From: Microbacterium sp. NC79
GTDB lineage: Bacteria > Actinomycetota > Actinomycetes > Actinomycetales > Microbacteriaceae
Assembly (NCBI RefSeq): GCF_019061125.1
Contig: NZ_JAHQYI010000002.1
Span: forward strand, 1-64,000
DNA: 64,000 nt
Direction of reading: 5' to 3'
The position numbers and the translations under genes were made by a program. The notes beneath the pieces were generated by a model. That model had not been told where the DNA came from. It saw only the letters and a list, made by a program, of their open reading frames with translations, and searched no databases. Numbering within the stretch: position 1 is the first letter of the stretch; every line of letters starts with the position of its first letter. Positions 37,908 to 47,004 of this stretch are shown here, piece by piece.

Positions 37908-38884
37908 GGTTGTTCTCCGTTGGTGAGGCGAGCAATAAGGTGGTCAACCCGCTCGGCAATGTCATCGCGGATCGCGGCAGTGCCTTCGTCCGACGCCAAT
38001 GCGGGGTCTCCGACAGGCCAGTCTTCGTAGTGCACCCCGGGAAGGATCGGGCAGACGTCTCCGCACCCCATCGTGATCACCACATCAGCAGCACGAACGG
38101 CATCATCGGTGAGTGGTTTGGGGAAAACGACGGTACCTGGGGAAATCTCGTCGAGGAGCGCACGCACGTGCGGGTGAATTGCCGCGCCAGGGGCTGACCC
38201 CGCAGATCGGGCGATGATCGCGCCCCCGGCACGCTCGTTGATCAAGGCTGCCGCCAGTTGTGAGCGGCCCGCATTGGCCACGCACACGAAGAGCACGTGA
38301 GGAACCCGCGGCGTGCGAGTTCGTGCGCTTCCATGAGCGATATCGGCAAGGCGTTGTGCCGCAAATACCGCTGCGGCATTCAGCGCTGCCTCGGTGTTTT
38401 CCGAATGGGCGAGCATGCTGGCGTAGGATTCCCGAACCACGTGCGCAACCAGGTCTCCGGAGTGGGTGGGGTGGGCGAGCATCAGCCGTTGCGCGAGATC
38501 TGTGAGCCGATCGTCCACGTCGGTGAGCGGCGGCGCCGCGATCTCGGCGCGCGTGAGAATGGACGGCGAGAATGACCCCAAGAGTGCGGTTACAGCGCCA
38601 TGCAGCGCCGGCGTAATTCGGTAATAGACCCAGGTGCCGCGCCGTTCAGACTGGAGCACACCCGCCTCACGCATGACCCGCAAATGGTGTGAGATGGTCG
38701 GCTGAGATACGTCTGCGAGCGCCTCCAGATCGCATACGCAGGCTTCGCCACGCGCGTCGGTCGCGATTGCTGACAGCATCCGCAGGCGGAGCGGATCAGC
38801 CAGCGACTTCAGCACTCCTGCGAGCGCCGCGGCAGCTGGTTCCGCCATCGCATGGCTGGTCGTGGGGGCACACTCGGGGTTCAT
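37904..38884 (-). CDS. ArsR repressor fused to low-Mr phosphatase (ArsR-ArsC)
   Basis: The product is 326 residues from MNPECAPTTSHAMAEP. Residues 15-105 are an ArsR winged helix (LADPLRLRMLSAIATDARGEACVCDLEALADVSQPTISHHL) with an arsenite-binding CVCDL pair. Residues 115-185 form a helical linker domain, and about 195-326 a low-Mr phosphatase/ArsC-like domain with P-loop VLFVCVANAGRSQLA and CGDVCPIL. One protein can therefore sense As(III) and perhaps handle As(V). A longer frame upstream reads through acr3 and was rejected. The gene begins seven bases after the acr3 stop. Confidence 0.87.
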   Translation of the reverse strand: MNPECAPTTSHAMAEPAAAALAGVLKSLADPLRLRMLSAIATDARGEACVCDLEALADVSQPTISHHLRVMREAGVLQSERRGTWVYYRITPALHGAVTALLGSFSPSILTRAEIAAPPLTDVDDRLTDLAQRLMLAHPTHSGDLVAHVVRESYASMLAHSENTEAALNAAAVFAAQRLADIAHGSARTRTPRVPHVLFVCVANAGRSQLAAALINERAGGAIIARSAGSAPGAAIHPHVRALLDEISPGTVVFPKPLTDDAVRAADVVITMGCGDVCPILPGVHYEDWPVGDPALASDEGTAAIRDDIAERVDHLIARLTNGEQP

Positions 38885-38891
38885 GGGTTCA

Positions 38892-40016
38892 TCATTCCGG
38901 ATTTGCCTGCGGGCTGGGCATCTGGTGGAACCAGCGGCGTGCGATCCACAGCGACACATAGACGAGGCCGACGAGAACGGGCACCTCGATGAGGGGCCCA
39001 ACAACGCCCGCGAGTGCTTGGCCCGAGGCGGCTCCAAAGGTGGCGATCGCAACGGCGATAGCCAACTCAAAGTTGTTGCCAGCGGCGGTGAAGGCGAGGG
39101 TCGCTGAGCGTTCGTACCCGAGGCCGAGCGCACGGCCGGTGATGATGCCAACGAACCACATGACGCCGAAGTAGATGAGAAGCGGAACCGCGATGCGCGC
39201 CACGTCTGCGGGATGCGCAAGCACCTGGTCGCCTTGCAATGCGAACAGCAGCACGATGGTGAACAGGAGTCCGCCGAGCGCGAAGGGGCTGATGACCGGG
39301 AGGAAGCGGGATTCGTACCACTCTCGGCCCTTCGCTTTTTCGCCGATTAGTCGTGAGGCAAAACCGGCGACGAGGGGAATGCCGAGGAAAATCACGACGT
39401 TCAGCGCGATCTGCCACACCGAGATCTCGAGCGCCTGGGTCTGAAGACCCAACCACTGCGGGAGCACACTGAGATAGAACCAGCCGAGAAACGCGAAGGC
39501 GACCACTTGAAAAACCGAGTTGATCGCGACCAGTACGGCTGCCGCTTCGCGGTCGCCACACGCGAGATCGTTCCAGATCACGACCATGGCGATGCAGCGC
39601 GCAAGGCCCACGATGATGAGCCCGGTGCGGTAGTCGGGCAGGTCTGGGAGAAAGATCCACGCGAGGGCGAACATCAGTGCGGGGCCCACGAGCCAGTTCA
39701 GCACGAGGGAGGAGATGAGCAGCTTCTTGTCGCCCGTGACCGCAGCAACCTTGTCGTACCGCACCTTGGCGAGCACGGGATACATCATGATCAGCAGGCC
39801 GAGCGCGATCGGCAGGCTGATTCCGCCGACCTCCATTCCACCGAGAATGTCTGCGACAGCCGGCACGAATTGGCCGAGTGCGAGTCCGCCGAGCATGGCA
39901 AGGCCGATCCACACCGGAAGCCAACGATCCAGCACCGACATGCGAGGCGGTGTGCTGGCGGTTGCGGCGGCGGCGTTCACGCGGGGCGCGGTGGTGTTGC
40001 CGCTGGACTTCGTCAT
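38892..40016 (-). CDS. acr3: ACR3 family arsenite efflux permease (core copy)
   Basis: The product is 374 residues from MTKSSGNTTAPRVNAA. Ten membrane segments follow. The ACR3 signature is present: GLIIVGLARCIAMVVIWNDLACGD with the essential Cys, and AGNNFELAIAVAIATFGA. It exports arsenite using the proton gradient. AGAGG lies just before the ATG, and the operator starts two bases upstream, so repression would block initiation of the whole cluster. Confidence 0.92.
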   Translation of the reverse strand: MTKSSGNTTAPRVNAAAATASTPPRMSVLDRWLPVWIGLAMLGGLALGQFVPAVADILGGMEVGGISLPIALGLLIMMYPVLAKVRYDKVAAVTGDKKLLISSLVLNWLVGPALMFALAWIFLPDLPDYRTGLIIVGLARCIAMVVIWNDLACGDREAAAVLVAINSVFQVVAFAFLGWFYLSVLPQWLGLQTQALEISVWQIALNVVIFLGIPLVAGFASRLIGEKAKGREWYESRFLPVISPFALGGLLFTIVLLFALQGDQVLAHPADVARIAVPLLIYFGVMWFVGIITGRALGLGYERSATLAFTAAGNNFELAIAVAIATFGAASGQALAGVVGPLIEVPVLVGLVYVSLWIARRWFHQMPSPQANPE

Positions 40017-40018
40017 AC

Positions 40019-40046
40019 CTCTATATTGAAGAATTTTAATATAGAG
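40019..40046. promoter_or_regulatory. ArsR-type operator upstream of core acr3
   Basis: CTCTATATT (40019-40027) and AATATAGAG (40038-40046) are perfect inverted arms around an AT-rich centre. It shares CTATATTGA with the operator of the island ars cluster. It lies against the acr3 start and probably overlaps the -10 region. Confidence 0.75.
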
Positions 40047-40072
40047 CGCAAACCGTCCTGACCCCCACCGCA

Positions 40073-41593
40073 TCAGAGGGTGCTCAGTGTGTACTGCCCC
40101 GTCGCGCAGCCGGTGATGATCCAGCCGCCATCAACCTTCTCCGTGGCCAACTGTGTGATGCCACTCACGTCGGGTACCGGCTTGTCGGCGCCCGGAACCC
40201 AGACCGCAAGATCACACGACTCCTGCCGTGTGGTTCCACTCACCGTGAGCGTCGCGCCGTCGCCCTGTAGCGAGGTCAGTGTGCCTGGCGCGACCTGTGG
40301 GTAGGCGCGGCTCAGAATCTCGAGGATCTCCGCCTTGGTTCCGCCATCTGTGCCGTTGATGCAGTCTTCGATCATCAGGCCATCGCCGATATCTTGGATG
40401 CCGTTTTGCGGGTCGCCGCACGCTTGCTTCCACACCCAGTACGCACTGCCCAGCATGTGCTTGTCTTCGGCGATCGCGTAGCGCTGCATGCGTTCGACGG
40501 CGTCTTCACCCCAGTAGCCGTACTCGCCAGACCACAGCGGGGCGGCATAGCCGGCGGCACCCGCGAGCGCGAGGTCGAACTGCCGCTCGGTGCTGACGAT
40601 GGTGACCGGCGCCGTTTCGCCAAAGCCGGGTTCGTTCAAGAGGTCGAAGCCTGCGACCATCGGGTTGTCTTTGAACTCGGCGGCAAGCTTTCCCCACGTC
40701 TCCGCCAGCGCCGAACGAATCTCGTCGGTGTTGAAGTAGAAGTGTTGAAAGGCGCGGTCGCCTGCGGGCGAAATGTCTCGACCGGTGAACTGGCAGCGCG
40801 GCGCACCGTCGGTGATCGTGGCCCATGTGGGGGCTCCGTCGAATCCCCACATCGGCTCGGTTCCGGGGCGACAGAAGGTGCCGGGCGCAGTGCCTTCATT
40901 CCACCATCCGTCTTGGTGCATGTCGAGCACGGTATAGATGCCGTGCTTGGCGGCCTGGTCGACGGCGTCGTGAATCGTGGCGAGGTATGTGGGGTCGAGT
41001 TGGCCGCGCACGGGTTCGACGGCTGACCATGACAATCCGAGTCGCATAACGGTGAAGCCGTATGTTGCCATCTGCTCGAAGTCTGCTTCGGCGAGGGGCC
41101 GAGTGACGGGCAGATTGATGTCGTAGTGGTAGAAGTCGACGAGCTGGTTGACGTTACTCCGCGCAGGAGCACCTCGTTGGTTCCGGATGTGATGCGGCCG
41201 TTGTCGGCGCGGAGGAAGCCAGCCGGAACCTCGGTGCCGGACGCATGTGCTGGTTCCGTTGCGGGCGGCAATCCATCCTCCCCAGATGCCTGTCACGTGT
41301 GGGCGCACCGCGCGCAGTGTCAGGAGTGTTGCACCGAAGAGGAGAACGACGGTGATGGCGACGGAGAGAACACCGCTGTCGGGGCGTGCGGTGGGGAGAG
41401 CATTGGCGTAGGCGGGGCCGCTCCACCACAGTCCGGAGAGCAGCGGCGTGACGGCGGCGAAGAGTGCGGCCGGAATCCACGGCCAGTCTCGGCGCGTCGG
41501 CGCGCTTTCGGTAGACGAGCGATGGTTCCGCTCGTCTGGCGCCTTGCCCAGCACCGAGATAACAGCGACGAGGGGTCGGCGATTGCTGCTCAT
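40073..41593 (-). CDS. GH5-like glycosidase (endoglycoceramidase-type), apparently frameshifted
   Basis: The frame is open for 506 residues. The last 360 or so match GH5 glycosidases: VNQLVDFYHYDINLP, LDMHQDGWW, FDLLNEPGF (acid/base Glu) and WSGEYGYWG (nucleophile Glu). The N-terminal 100 residues have two membrane segments. Between about 41,275 and 41,155 the family-like sequence is in another frame (EVPAGFLRADNGRITSGTNE then VLLRGV). It rejoins the main frame as NVNQLVDFY if one A is added near 41,155. This suggests two small indels, either real decay or sequencing error. If intact it would be a membrane-anchored glycosidase. Confidence 0.65.
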   Translation of the reverse strand: MSSNRRPLVAVISVLGKAPDERNHRSSTESAPTRRDWPWIPAALFAAVTPLLSGLWWSGPAYANALPTARPDSGVLSVAITVVLLFGATLLTLRAVRPHVTGIWGGWIAARNGTSTCVRHRGSGWLPPRRQRPHHIRNQRGAPARSNVNQLVDFYHYDINLPVTRPLAEADFEQMATYGFTVMRLGLSWSAVEPVRGQLDPTYLATIHDAVDQAAKHGIYTVLDMHQDGWWNEGTAPGTFCRPGTEPMWGFDGAPTWATITDGAPRCQFTGRDISPAGDRAFQHFYFNTDEIRSALAETWGKLAAEFKDNPMVAGFDLLNEPGFGETAPVTIVSTERQFDLALAGAAGYAAPLWSGEYGYWGEDAVERMQRYAIAEDKHMLGSAYWVWKQACGDPQNGIQDIGDGLMIEDCINGTDGGTKAEILEILSRAYPQVAPGTLTSLQGDGATLTVSGTTRQESCDLAVWVPGADKPVPDVSGITQLATEKVDGGWIITGCATGQYTLSTL

Positions 41594-41845
41594 GACACTC
41601 CGATGTGTTGAGATGGTGCCTCCCACCGAGTCAGAGCGCGTGAAGCACGGTCAATACCGAACGGTGATTACCTTTCAAAGCACGGCCCACGGTGCACAGA
41701 TCTCGGCATTCATGCACGTTGTGCGGCCGTTCCTGGCGCTCCCGTGCAGGATGCGGCGGGTGGCCTCGCATCACGCGATGGACCGAATGGGCCGCCGAAC
41801 GCGGGCGATGGACGCAGCGGGTGATGGACGCAGCAGGTAGTCTCG

Positions 41846-43384
41846 CTAGATCTCGGGTGGTGCCGCGCTGGTTCGGCGCCGCCCTGTGGTACCGGGCGGT
41901 TGCTTGAGTCGATGCGCGCGACGTGTCAGTCGTAGCGACGACGTGGTGTTGCGGCGCCAGCGACCGGTTGGGTCGATCCACCCGGGCGCGCGCACTTCGG
42001 GCACGCCCTCCTGCATGCGTATCGTCCACCCCGATATTTCGAGATATCGATGATGGAACCAGCACAGCAGCACCCCATTGTCGGTGTGGGTTTCGCCGCC
42101 GCGGGCGTGCTCGTCAACATGGTGGATTTCGCACCATGCAGCCGGAACCTGGCACCCCGGGATGACGCATCCGCCGTCCCTCAGGGAAATCGCTCGGCGC
42201 TGGTTGCTCGTAAAGATGCGCTGCGGACTGGAAATGTTGGTGACGCGGCCATCTTCGAGCGTGACGCGCTGGATGGTTCCGGCGCATGCGGCATGATGCG
42301 CAGCAGCGAGCGGAACCGTGGCTCCGGTGGCGGGGAGGAAGGCCGTTCCGTGGCCGGTTGCGAGCGCCGTTTCATCAGCCATGACGAGGAGGGTAGGTGC
42401 GGCACCACCGAGCATGGGCGCGTCTTCGCTGGCGGCGGCGATCGTGAAGGCCATGACGAGTGCGTCGTGGCCTTTTTGAGCCGCGGTGCGTGGGTCGACA
42501 ACGTTGTCGTCGGCGCAGCGGCAGTTTTTCGTGTCTTCACATGCGCAGTGTTCGGGCCTGTGCTCGGAGTCGGAGAACGAGACGCGGGTGTGGCGCGGGG
42601 TGCCAACGGCATCGAAAAAGCGCTGGATTTGCTCGGCGCCCTCGGGGAGGATGAGCCCGTGAAGCTCCACGAGCCCATCGCGCACGGTGCCGAGAGTCAC
42701 GCCGCGCTTGCGTAGTGCCGCCTGCTCAATGGGTTCGGCACCATCGGGATCGATCGCACTCGCCCATGCGGTGGCATGAATACGAATCACATCGGCTGTC
42801 GCCGGCATGGTGGCGTTAGTCTTCGTCTCGCCCGTCGCCGGATCAAATTCATCACCACGCACGGTTGCGGAAAGCGCCTGATCGGCAATGGCAACAAGCG
42901 CCGGCTCGAGTATGCGACCGCGCGGTTGCAGCGCACCGACAATCGTGAAGGCCGCGTCGATGCCGGCAGCACCGTCGTGAAGCGCCTCGCGGAGCGCCGG
43001 AAGCGCCGCCGGGAGTTCTTCGCCGGTTGTGATTGAACGGTTCGGCGTCGTTGCCTGCGCGACGCGAAGCATCTTGCGCGCCGTTGCCCCCGCGACGCGA
43101 GTCGTGAGTTGGATGACGTCGGAGACGGAACCACACCCAAGCCGGGTGGTGAGCCGCTCAGCAACGTCTGCCGTCGCTGAGCGCTGCTGAATGGTTCCGG
43201 CACCCGCAATCAGAAGCGATTCGGCGGCGCGAAGGGCGTCACCGGCGGCCGTCATGATGCCGATCGCCTCGCCATCATCAGCGAGCGCGAGCGCCCCGGA
43301 CGCGTGGAATTCTTGCGTCTGCCGAGTGAACACCGCGATGGCATCGCGCAATTGCGATGCCGGGGTCTGCGGTGTTTCTTCCAT
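41846..43384 (-). CDS. DUF222/13E12-family HNH endonuclease-domain protein
   Basis: The product is 512 residues. The N-terminal and central part is DUF222 (13E12 repeat family), and the C-terminus has an HNH motif: RDGGCVIPGCQVPAAWCEIHHVDEHARGGETHTDNGVLLCWFHHRYLE in outline, with the Cys pairs and His residues that bind zinc. A Cys-rich CACEDTKNCRCADD insert sits in the middle. Actinobacterial genomes carry many copies with unknown function; some are linked to mobile DNA. GGTTCC density is normal here, so this copy is not part of the island. Confidence 0.87.
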   Translation of the reverse strand: MEETPQTPASQLRDAIAVFTRQTQEFHASGALALADDGEAIGIMTAAGDALRAAESLLIAGAGTIQQRSATADVAERLTTRLGCGSVSDVIQLTTRVAGATARKMLRVAQATTPNRSITTGEELPAALPALREALHDGAAGIDAAFTIVGALQPRGRILEPALVAIADQALSATVRGDEFDPATGETKTNATMPATADVIRIHATAWASAIDPDGAEPIEQAALRKRGVTLGTVRDGLVELHGLILPEGAEQIQRFFDAVGTPRHTRVSFSDSEHRPEHCACEDTKNCRCADDNVVDPRTAAQKGHDALVMAFTIAAASEDAPMLGGAAPTLLVMADETALATGHGTAFLPATGATVPLAAAHHAACAGTIQRVTLEDGRVTNISSPQRIFTSNQRRAISLRDGGCVIPGCQVPAAWCEIHHVDEHARGGETHTDNGVLLCWFHHRYLEISGWTIRMQEGVPEVRAPGWIDPTGRWRRNTTSSLRLTRRAHRLKQPPGTTGRRRTSAAPPEI

Positions 43385-43520
43385 GTCTTCACCCTCTCAC
43401 CAACCACCGACATTGAGAGGGTAAATATGGCTGGTGAGAGTGCTTTTACCTGGGTGTTTGCTGGGAGAAATTTCCAACCCGAGAACTGGTCACGCCAGCG
43501 ACACATGCCAGGCTGGTGAC

Positions 43521-43940
43521 ATGCCCATCTCCTACGCCGTCAACGACTATCCGGCCCGCGATGACCTCGTTGGACTGTACGAATCCGTCGAGTGGATTGC
43601 CTATACGAAAGACCCTGAGCGTTTAACTCGCGCGGTGGCAGCGTCGTTGACGGTGGCGACCGCACGCGATGAGGCCGGCGCGCTCGTCGGCCTCGCGCGA
43701 GTGGTCGGCGACGGCCTCACAATCGCGTACTTGCAGGACGTGCTTGTACGCCCCGACCACCAGCGAAAGGGAATCGCACGAGAACTCTGCCGCCTCGCAT
43801 TCGAGCCCTCCGCCGACGTGCGTCAAAAAGTTCTCATGACCGATGACGAGCCAGAACAACGAGCCTTCTACGAATCCATCGGCTTCACCGAGGTGCGTGA
43901 TCTCCCGTTCCCGATCCGCGTATTCGCGCGATTCGAATAG
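43521..43940 (+). CDS. GNAT family N-acetyltransferase
   Basis: The product is 139 residues from MPISYAVNDYPARDDLVGLYESVEW. The acetyl-CoA motif is LQDVLVRPDHQRKGIARELCRLA, and the C-terminus has FYESIGFTEV. The substrate is unknown. It ends 27 bases before the left end of the cadmium element and is the last core gene on that side. Confidence 0.85.
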   Translation: MPISYAVNDYPARDDLVGLYESVEWIAYTKDPERLTRAVAASLTVATARDEAGALVGLARVVGDGLTIAYLQDVLVRPDHQRKGIARELCRLAFEPSADVRQKVLMTDDEPEQRAFYESIGFTEVRDLPFPIRVFARFE

Positions 43941-43967
43941 ACACCATCCCGTCCAGCGAACGCATAA

Positions 43968-44072
43968 TGTCCGATCTCACTGGTGTTGTCGCGAGATGAG
44001 ACACATGTACCTCGGATTCTTGCGCACAAGCGACCAGCCGCGTTCGATCTGTCGTCTCACCAGAGGTGTTGG
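43968..44072 (+). repeat. Left end of unit A
   Basis: Terminal TGTCC is followed by a site ATCTCACTGGTGTTGTCG (from 43974), a related GAGATGAGAC about 20 bases on, and GTCTCACCAGAGGTGTTGG at 44054-44072. These are inverted relatives of the right-end repeats. The first 13 bases are identical to the left end of unit B. Confidence 0.7.
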
Positions 44073-44118
44073 TTTTGGTGACACCCAGTCGAACTAGAAA
44101 TATGTCACCGGTGACTGT

Positions 44119-44140
44119 ATAGTCAGTGCGTGCTGACTAT
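44119..44140. promoter_or_regulatory. CmtR-type operator overlapping the start codon
   Basis: ATAGTCAG (44119-44126) and CTGACTAT (44133-44140) are perfect inverted arms. The GTG start of the regulator (44130) is inside the loop, so bound repressor would cover the start of the message; transcription may be leaderless. Confidence 0.7.
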
Positions 44141-44489
44141 TGCTTCCCGTATCGATGTAATGAACCGGCTTGGCCGGGCGATGGCCGATCCGACGCGTTC
44201 ACGGATCCTGATGACCCTGCTCGAAGGGCCAAGCTATCCGGCCGTCCTTTCGCGCGATCTGGTACTCACTCGGTCGAACGTGTCGAATCACCTGACATGT
44301 TTGCGCGATTGTGGGATCGTCGTCGCTGAGCCCGAGGGCCGCCAGACTCGTTACGAGATCGCCGACCCGCATCTCGCCGCTGCGCTCGTCGCGCTCGTAG
44401 ACGTGACGCTGGCTGTGGATGAGCACGCGCCGTGCGTGGACTCGGCCTGCACGGTGGCTGGCTGCTGTGGCGCGGGAGCGGACGCGTGA
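44130..44489 (+). CDS. cmtR: ArsR/SmtB family Cd/Pb-sensing repressor, CmtR type
   Basis: The product is 119 residues from GTG. The recognition helix SNVSNHLTCLRDCGIVVAEPEGRQTRYE contains the two cysteines that bind Cd(II)/Pb(II) in mycobacterial CmtR (spacing C-x3-C). The C-terminal CVDSACTVAGCC supplies further thiols. It lies first in the cad operon and overlaps cadA (GTGA). It should release its operator when cadmium or lead binds. Confidence 0.87.
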   Translation: MLTIASRIDVMNRLGRAMADPTRSRILMTLLEGPSYPAVLSRDLVLTRSNVSNHLTCLRDCGIVVAEPEGRQTRYEIADPHLAAALVALVDVTLAVDEHAPCVDSACTVAGCCGAGADA

Positions 44490-46396
44490 GCGCGGCGTGT
44501 GGTTGCGAGCACGAGCCTGCCACCGCGGCGAACGAGGAAATCGAAGAGGCGGAGCGTCCCTGGTGGAGGGACCGCGGGGTCATGGTGCCGGTGTTCTCCG
44601 GCGTTGCGTTCCTCGTCGGTCTGATCCTCGAGTGGTCCAGCCTCGAGATCCCGGCGCTGGTGCTGTTCTGGGTCGGTCTGCTGCTCGGCGCCTCGACGTT
44701 CACGCCCGGCGCGATCCGGAAGCTGTTCAAGGGCAAGCTCGGCATCGGTCTACTGATGACGATCAGCGCCGTCGGTGCAGTCATCCTCGGCTACGTGGAG
44801 GAGGCCGCAGCTCTCGCGTTCTTGTACTCGATCGCGGAGGCGCTCGAGGACAAGGCGATGGACCGCGCCCGCGGCGGGCTCCGCGCACTGCTCAAGCTCG
44901 TGCCGGAGACGGCAACCGTGCTGCAGGGCGGCACCACCGTGCAGGTGCAGGCAAGAGAGCTGACGGTCGGCCAAATCATGGTGGTCCGCCCGGGCGAGCG
45001 GATCGCCACCGATGGTGTCGTGCGTTCTGGTCGCTCCAGCCTGGACACCTCGGCGATCACCGGGGAATCGATCCCGGTCGAGGTGGAGCCCGGCGATGCA
45101 GTGTCGGCCGGTGCGATCAACAGCGCCGGCGCGCTAGAGGTCGAGACGACGGCTGCGGGCACCGACAACTCGCTCACGACGATCGTGGAGCTGGTAGAGA
45201 AAGCACAGACTGAGAAGGGCGAGCGTGCTCGTCTCGCGGACAGGATCGCCCGCCCGCTCGTTCCCGGTGTTCTGATCCTCGCGGCACTCGTCGCGATCAT
45301 CGGGTCGCTGCTGGGCGATCCGGAGGTATGGATCACTCGCGCGCTCGTCGTGCTAGTCGCAGCTTCTCCGTGTGCACTCGCGATCTCGGTACCACTCACG
45401 GTCGTCGCGGCGATCGGCGCCGCGAGCAAGTTCGGCGTGATCATCAAGTCCGGTGCCGTCTTCGAGCGCTTTGGCACCGTCCGGCACGTTGCCCTCGACA
45501 AGACCGGCACCCTCACCCGCAACGAGCCCATGGTTACCGCTGTCCTCACCGCAGATGGCGTGTCGGAGGCTCAGGCTCTGGCGTGGGCGGCCGCACTGGA
45601 GCAGCACAGCACGCATCCTCTCGCGGCCGCGATCACGGCGGCCGCTCCGGGTGTCACAGCCGCTGCGGACGTAACCGAGCGGGCGGGTCACGGCATTGAC
45701 GGCACGGTCGACGACTCGAGAATCACTGTGGGAAGCCCCCGCTGGCTGGACGCCGGCGCGCTCGGGGATCGGGTCGCGGGGCTAGAGGAGCAGGGCATGA
45801 CCGTCGTGATCGTGCATCGTGACGGGACGCCGATCGCCGCGATCGGTGTCCGTGACGAACTGCGCCCAGAAGTCCCCGAGGTGGTCGGAACTCTCACCGG
45901 TCAGGGCATCGGCGTGACGATGCTCACCGGCGACAACGCCCGGACTGCCCGTGCGCTCGCTGCGCAGGCCGGGATCAGTGACGTGCGCGCGGAGTTGCGC
46001 CCGGAGGACAAGGCGGCCGCGATCGCGGAGCTATCGAAGGTAGGGCCGGTCGCGATGATCGGTGACGGCATCAACGATGCCCCGGCCCTCGCCGGCGCAG
46101 ACATCGGCATCGCGATGGGAGCGACCGGCTCCGACGCAGCGATCGAATCCGCCGACGTGGCCTTCACCGGCCATGATCTGCGTCTCATCCCGCGCGCGTT
46201 CGACCACGCCCGGCGCGGTCGACGGATCATCAACCAGAACATCATCCTGTCGCTGCTGATCATCACCGCACTGGTCCCGCTCGCGCTCTTCGGCGTGCTG
46301 GGGCTCGCGGCGGTCGTCCTGGTCCACGAGGTCGCCGAGGTCATCGTTATTCTCAACGGCCTGCGCGCCGCCCGCACTCCGCGAGTGAAGAGCTGA
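44486..46396 (+). CDS. cadA: Heavy-metal P1B-type ATPase (cadmium/zinc efflux)
   Basis: The product is 636 residues from GTG. Phosphorylation motif DKTGTLT, TGES in the actuator domain, and GDGINDAPALAGADIGIAMG hinge are present. The membrane metal motif is SPC (ASPCALAISVP), not the CPC usual in CadA/ZntA. There is no full heavy-metal-associated domain; only CGCEHE near the N-terminus could bind metal. It should pump Cd2+, perhaps Zn2+ or Pb2+, out of the cell. It overlaps cmtR and cadD, so the operon is tightly coupled. Confidence 0.88.
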   Translation: MSAACGCEHEPATAANEEIEEAERPWWRDRGVMVPVFSGVAFLVGLILEWSSLEIPALVLFWVGLLLGASTFTPGAIRKLFKGKLGIGLLMTISAVGAVILGYVEEAAALAFLYSIAEALEDKAMDRARGGLRALLKLVPETATVLQGGTTVQVQARELTVGQIMVVRPGERIATDGVVRSGRSSLDTSAITGESIPVEVEPGDAVSAGAINSAGALEVETTAAGTDNSLTTIVELVEKAQTEKGERARLADRIARPLVPGVLILAALVAIIGSLLGDPEVWITRALVVLVAASPCALAISVPLTVVAAIGAASKFGVIIKSGAVFERFGTVRHVALDKTGTLTRNEPMVTAVLTADGVSEAQALAWAAALEQHSTHPLAAAITAAAPGVTAAADVTERAGHGIDGTVDDSRITVGSPRWLDAGALGDRVAGLEEQGMTVVIVHRDGTPIAAIGVRDELRPEVPEVVGTLTGQGIGVTMLTGDNARTARALAAQAGISDVRAELRPEDKAAAIAELSKVGPVAMIGDGINDAPALAGADIGIAMGATGSDAAIESADVAFTGHDLRLIPRAFDHARRGRRIINQNIILSLLIITALVPLALFGVLGLAAVVLVHEVAEVIVILNGLRAARTPRVKS

Positions 46397-47004
46397 TGCT
46401 CGCGACCATCGGATCAGCGATCGGCCTGTTCGCTGCGACCAACATCGACGACATTGTCGTGCTCACCGTGCTGTTCCTCGCCTCCAGCCGAGGAAAGCCG
46501 CGACCGTGGCAGATCGTCGCTGGCCAGTACCTCGGGTTCATCACCCTCGTCGTGATCAGCGTGATCGCCGCGCTCGGCCTCACGATCGTCCCGGACGAAT
46601 GGGTGGGCTTCCTCGGGCTGATCCCGCTCGGCATCGGCATCTGGACGCTCGTGCGCGGCTTGCGTCGAAACGGTGATGACGACGATGATGACGCCAAGAT
46701 CACCGCGGTCGGACTCTGGGGCGTCGCCGGGATCACGATCGCCAACGGGGCCGACAACATCTCCCTCTACACGCCGATCTTCCGCACCAGCGCCCCCGGC
46801 GACGTCGCGATCATGATCGTCGTGTTCCTCATCCTCGTCGCCGTCTGGTGCGCTGCCGGACGACTGATCGGCACCAACAAGGCCGTCACCGAGGGGCTGG
46901 AACGCATCGAGCACTGGCTCGTACCGGCCGTGTTCATCGGTCTGGGCTTGTTCATTCTGATCGAATCTGGGGTCATTGTCCGTCTGATCGAGGTGCTCGC
47001 ATGA
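46396..47004 (+). CDS. cadD: CadD family cadmium resistance transporter
   Basis: The product is 202 residues with five or six membrane segments. It begins IGSAIGLFAATNIDDIVVLTVLF and has GVAGITIANGADNISLYTPIF, two half-repeats with the conserved N-x-D-D/N residues of the CadD/LysE-like family. A poly-Asp stretch (DDDDDD at about 94-99) lies in the cytoplasmic loop. The start overlaps the cadA stop by one base. It likely complements CadA in cadmium efflux. Confidence 0.87.
   Translation: MLATIGSAIGLFAATNIDDIVVLTVLFLASSRGKPRPWQIVAGQYLGFITLVVISVIAALGLTIVPDEWVGFLGLIPLGIGIWTLVRGLRRNGDDDDDDAKITAVGLWGVAGITIANGADNISLYTPIFRTSAPGDVAIMIVVFLILVAVWCAAGRLIGTNKAVTEGLERIEHWLVPAVFIGLGLFILIESGVIVRLIEVLA

Noticed and set aside
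38885..39220. Upstream extension of the core arsR-arsC frame into acr3
   Set aside because: The extra residues are a frame shadow of acr3; the ArsR fold begins after MNPECAP.
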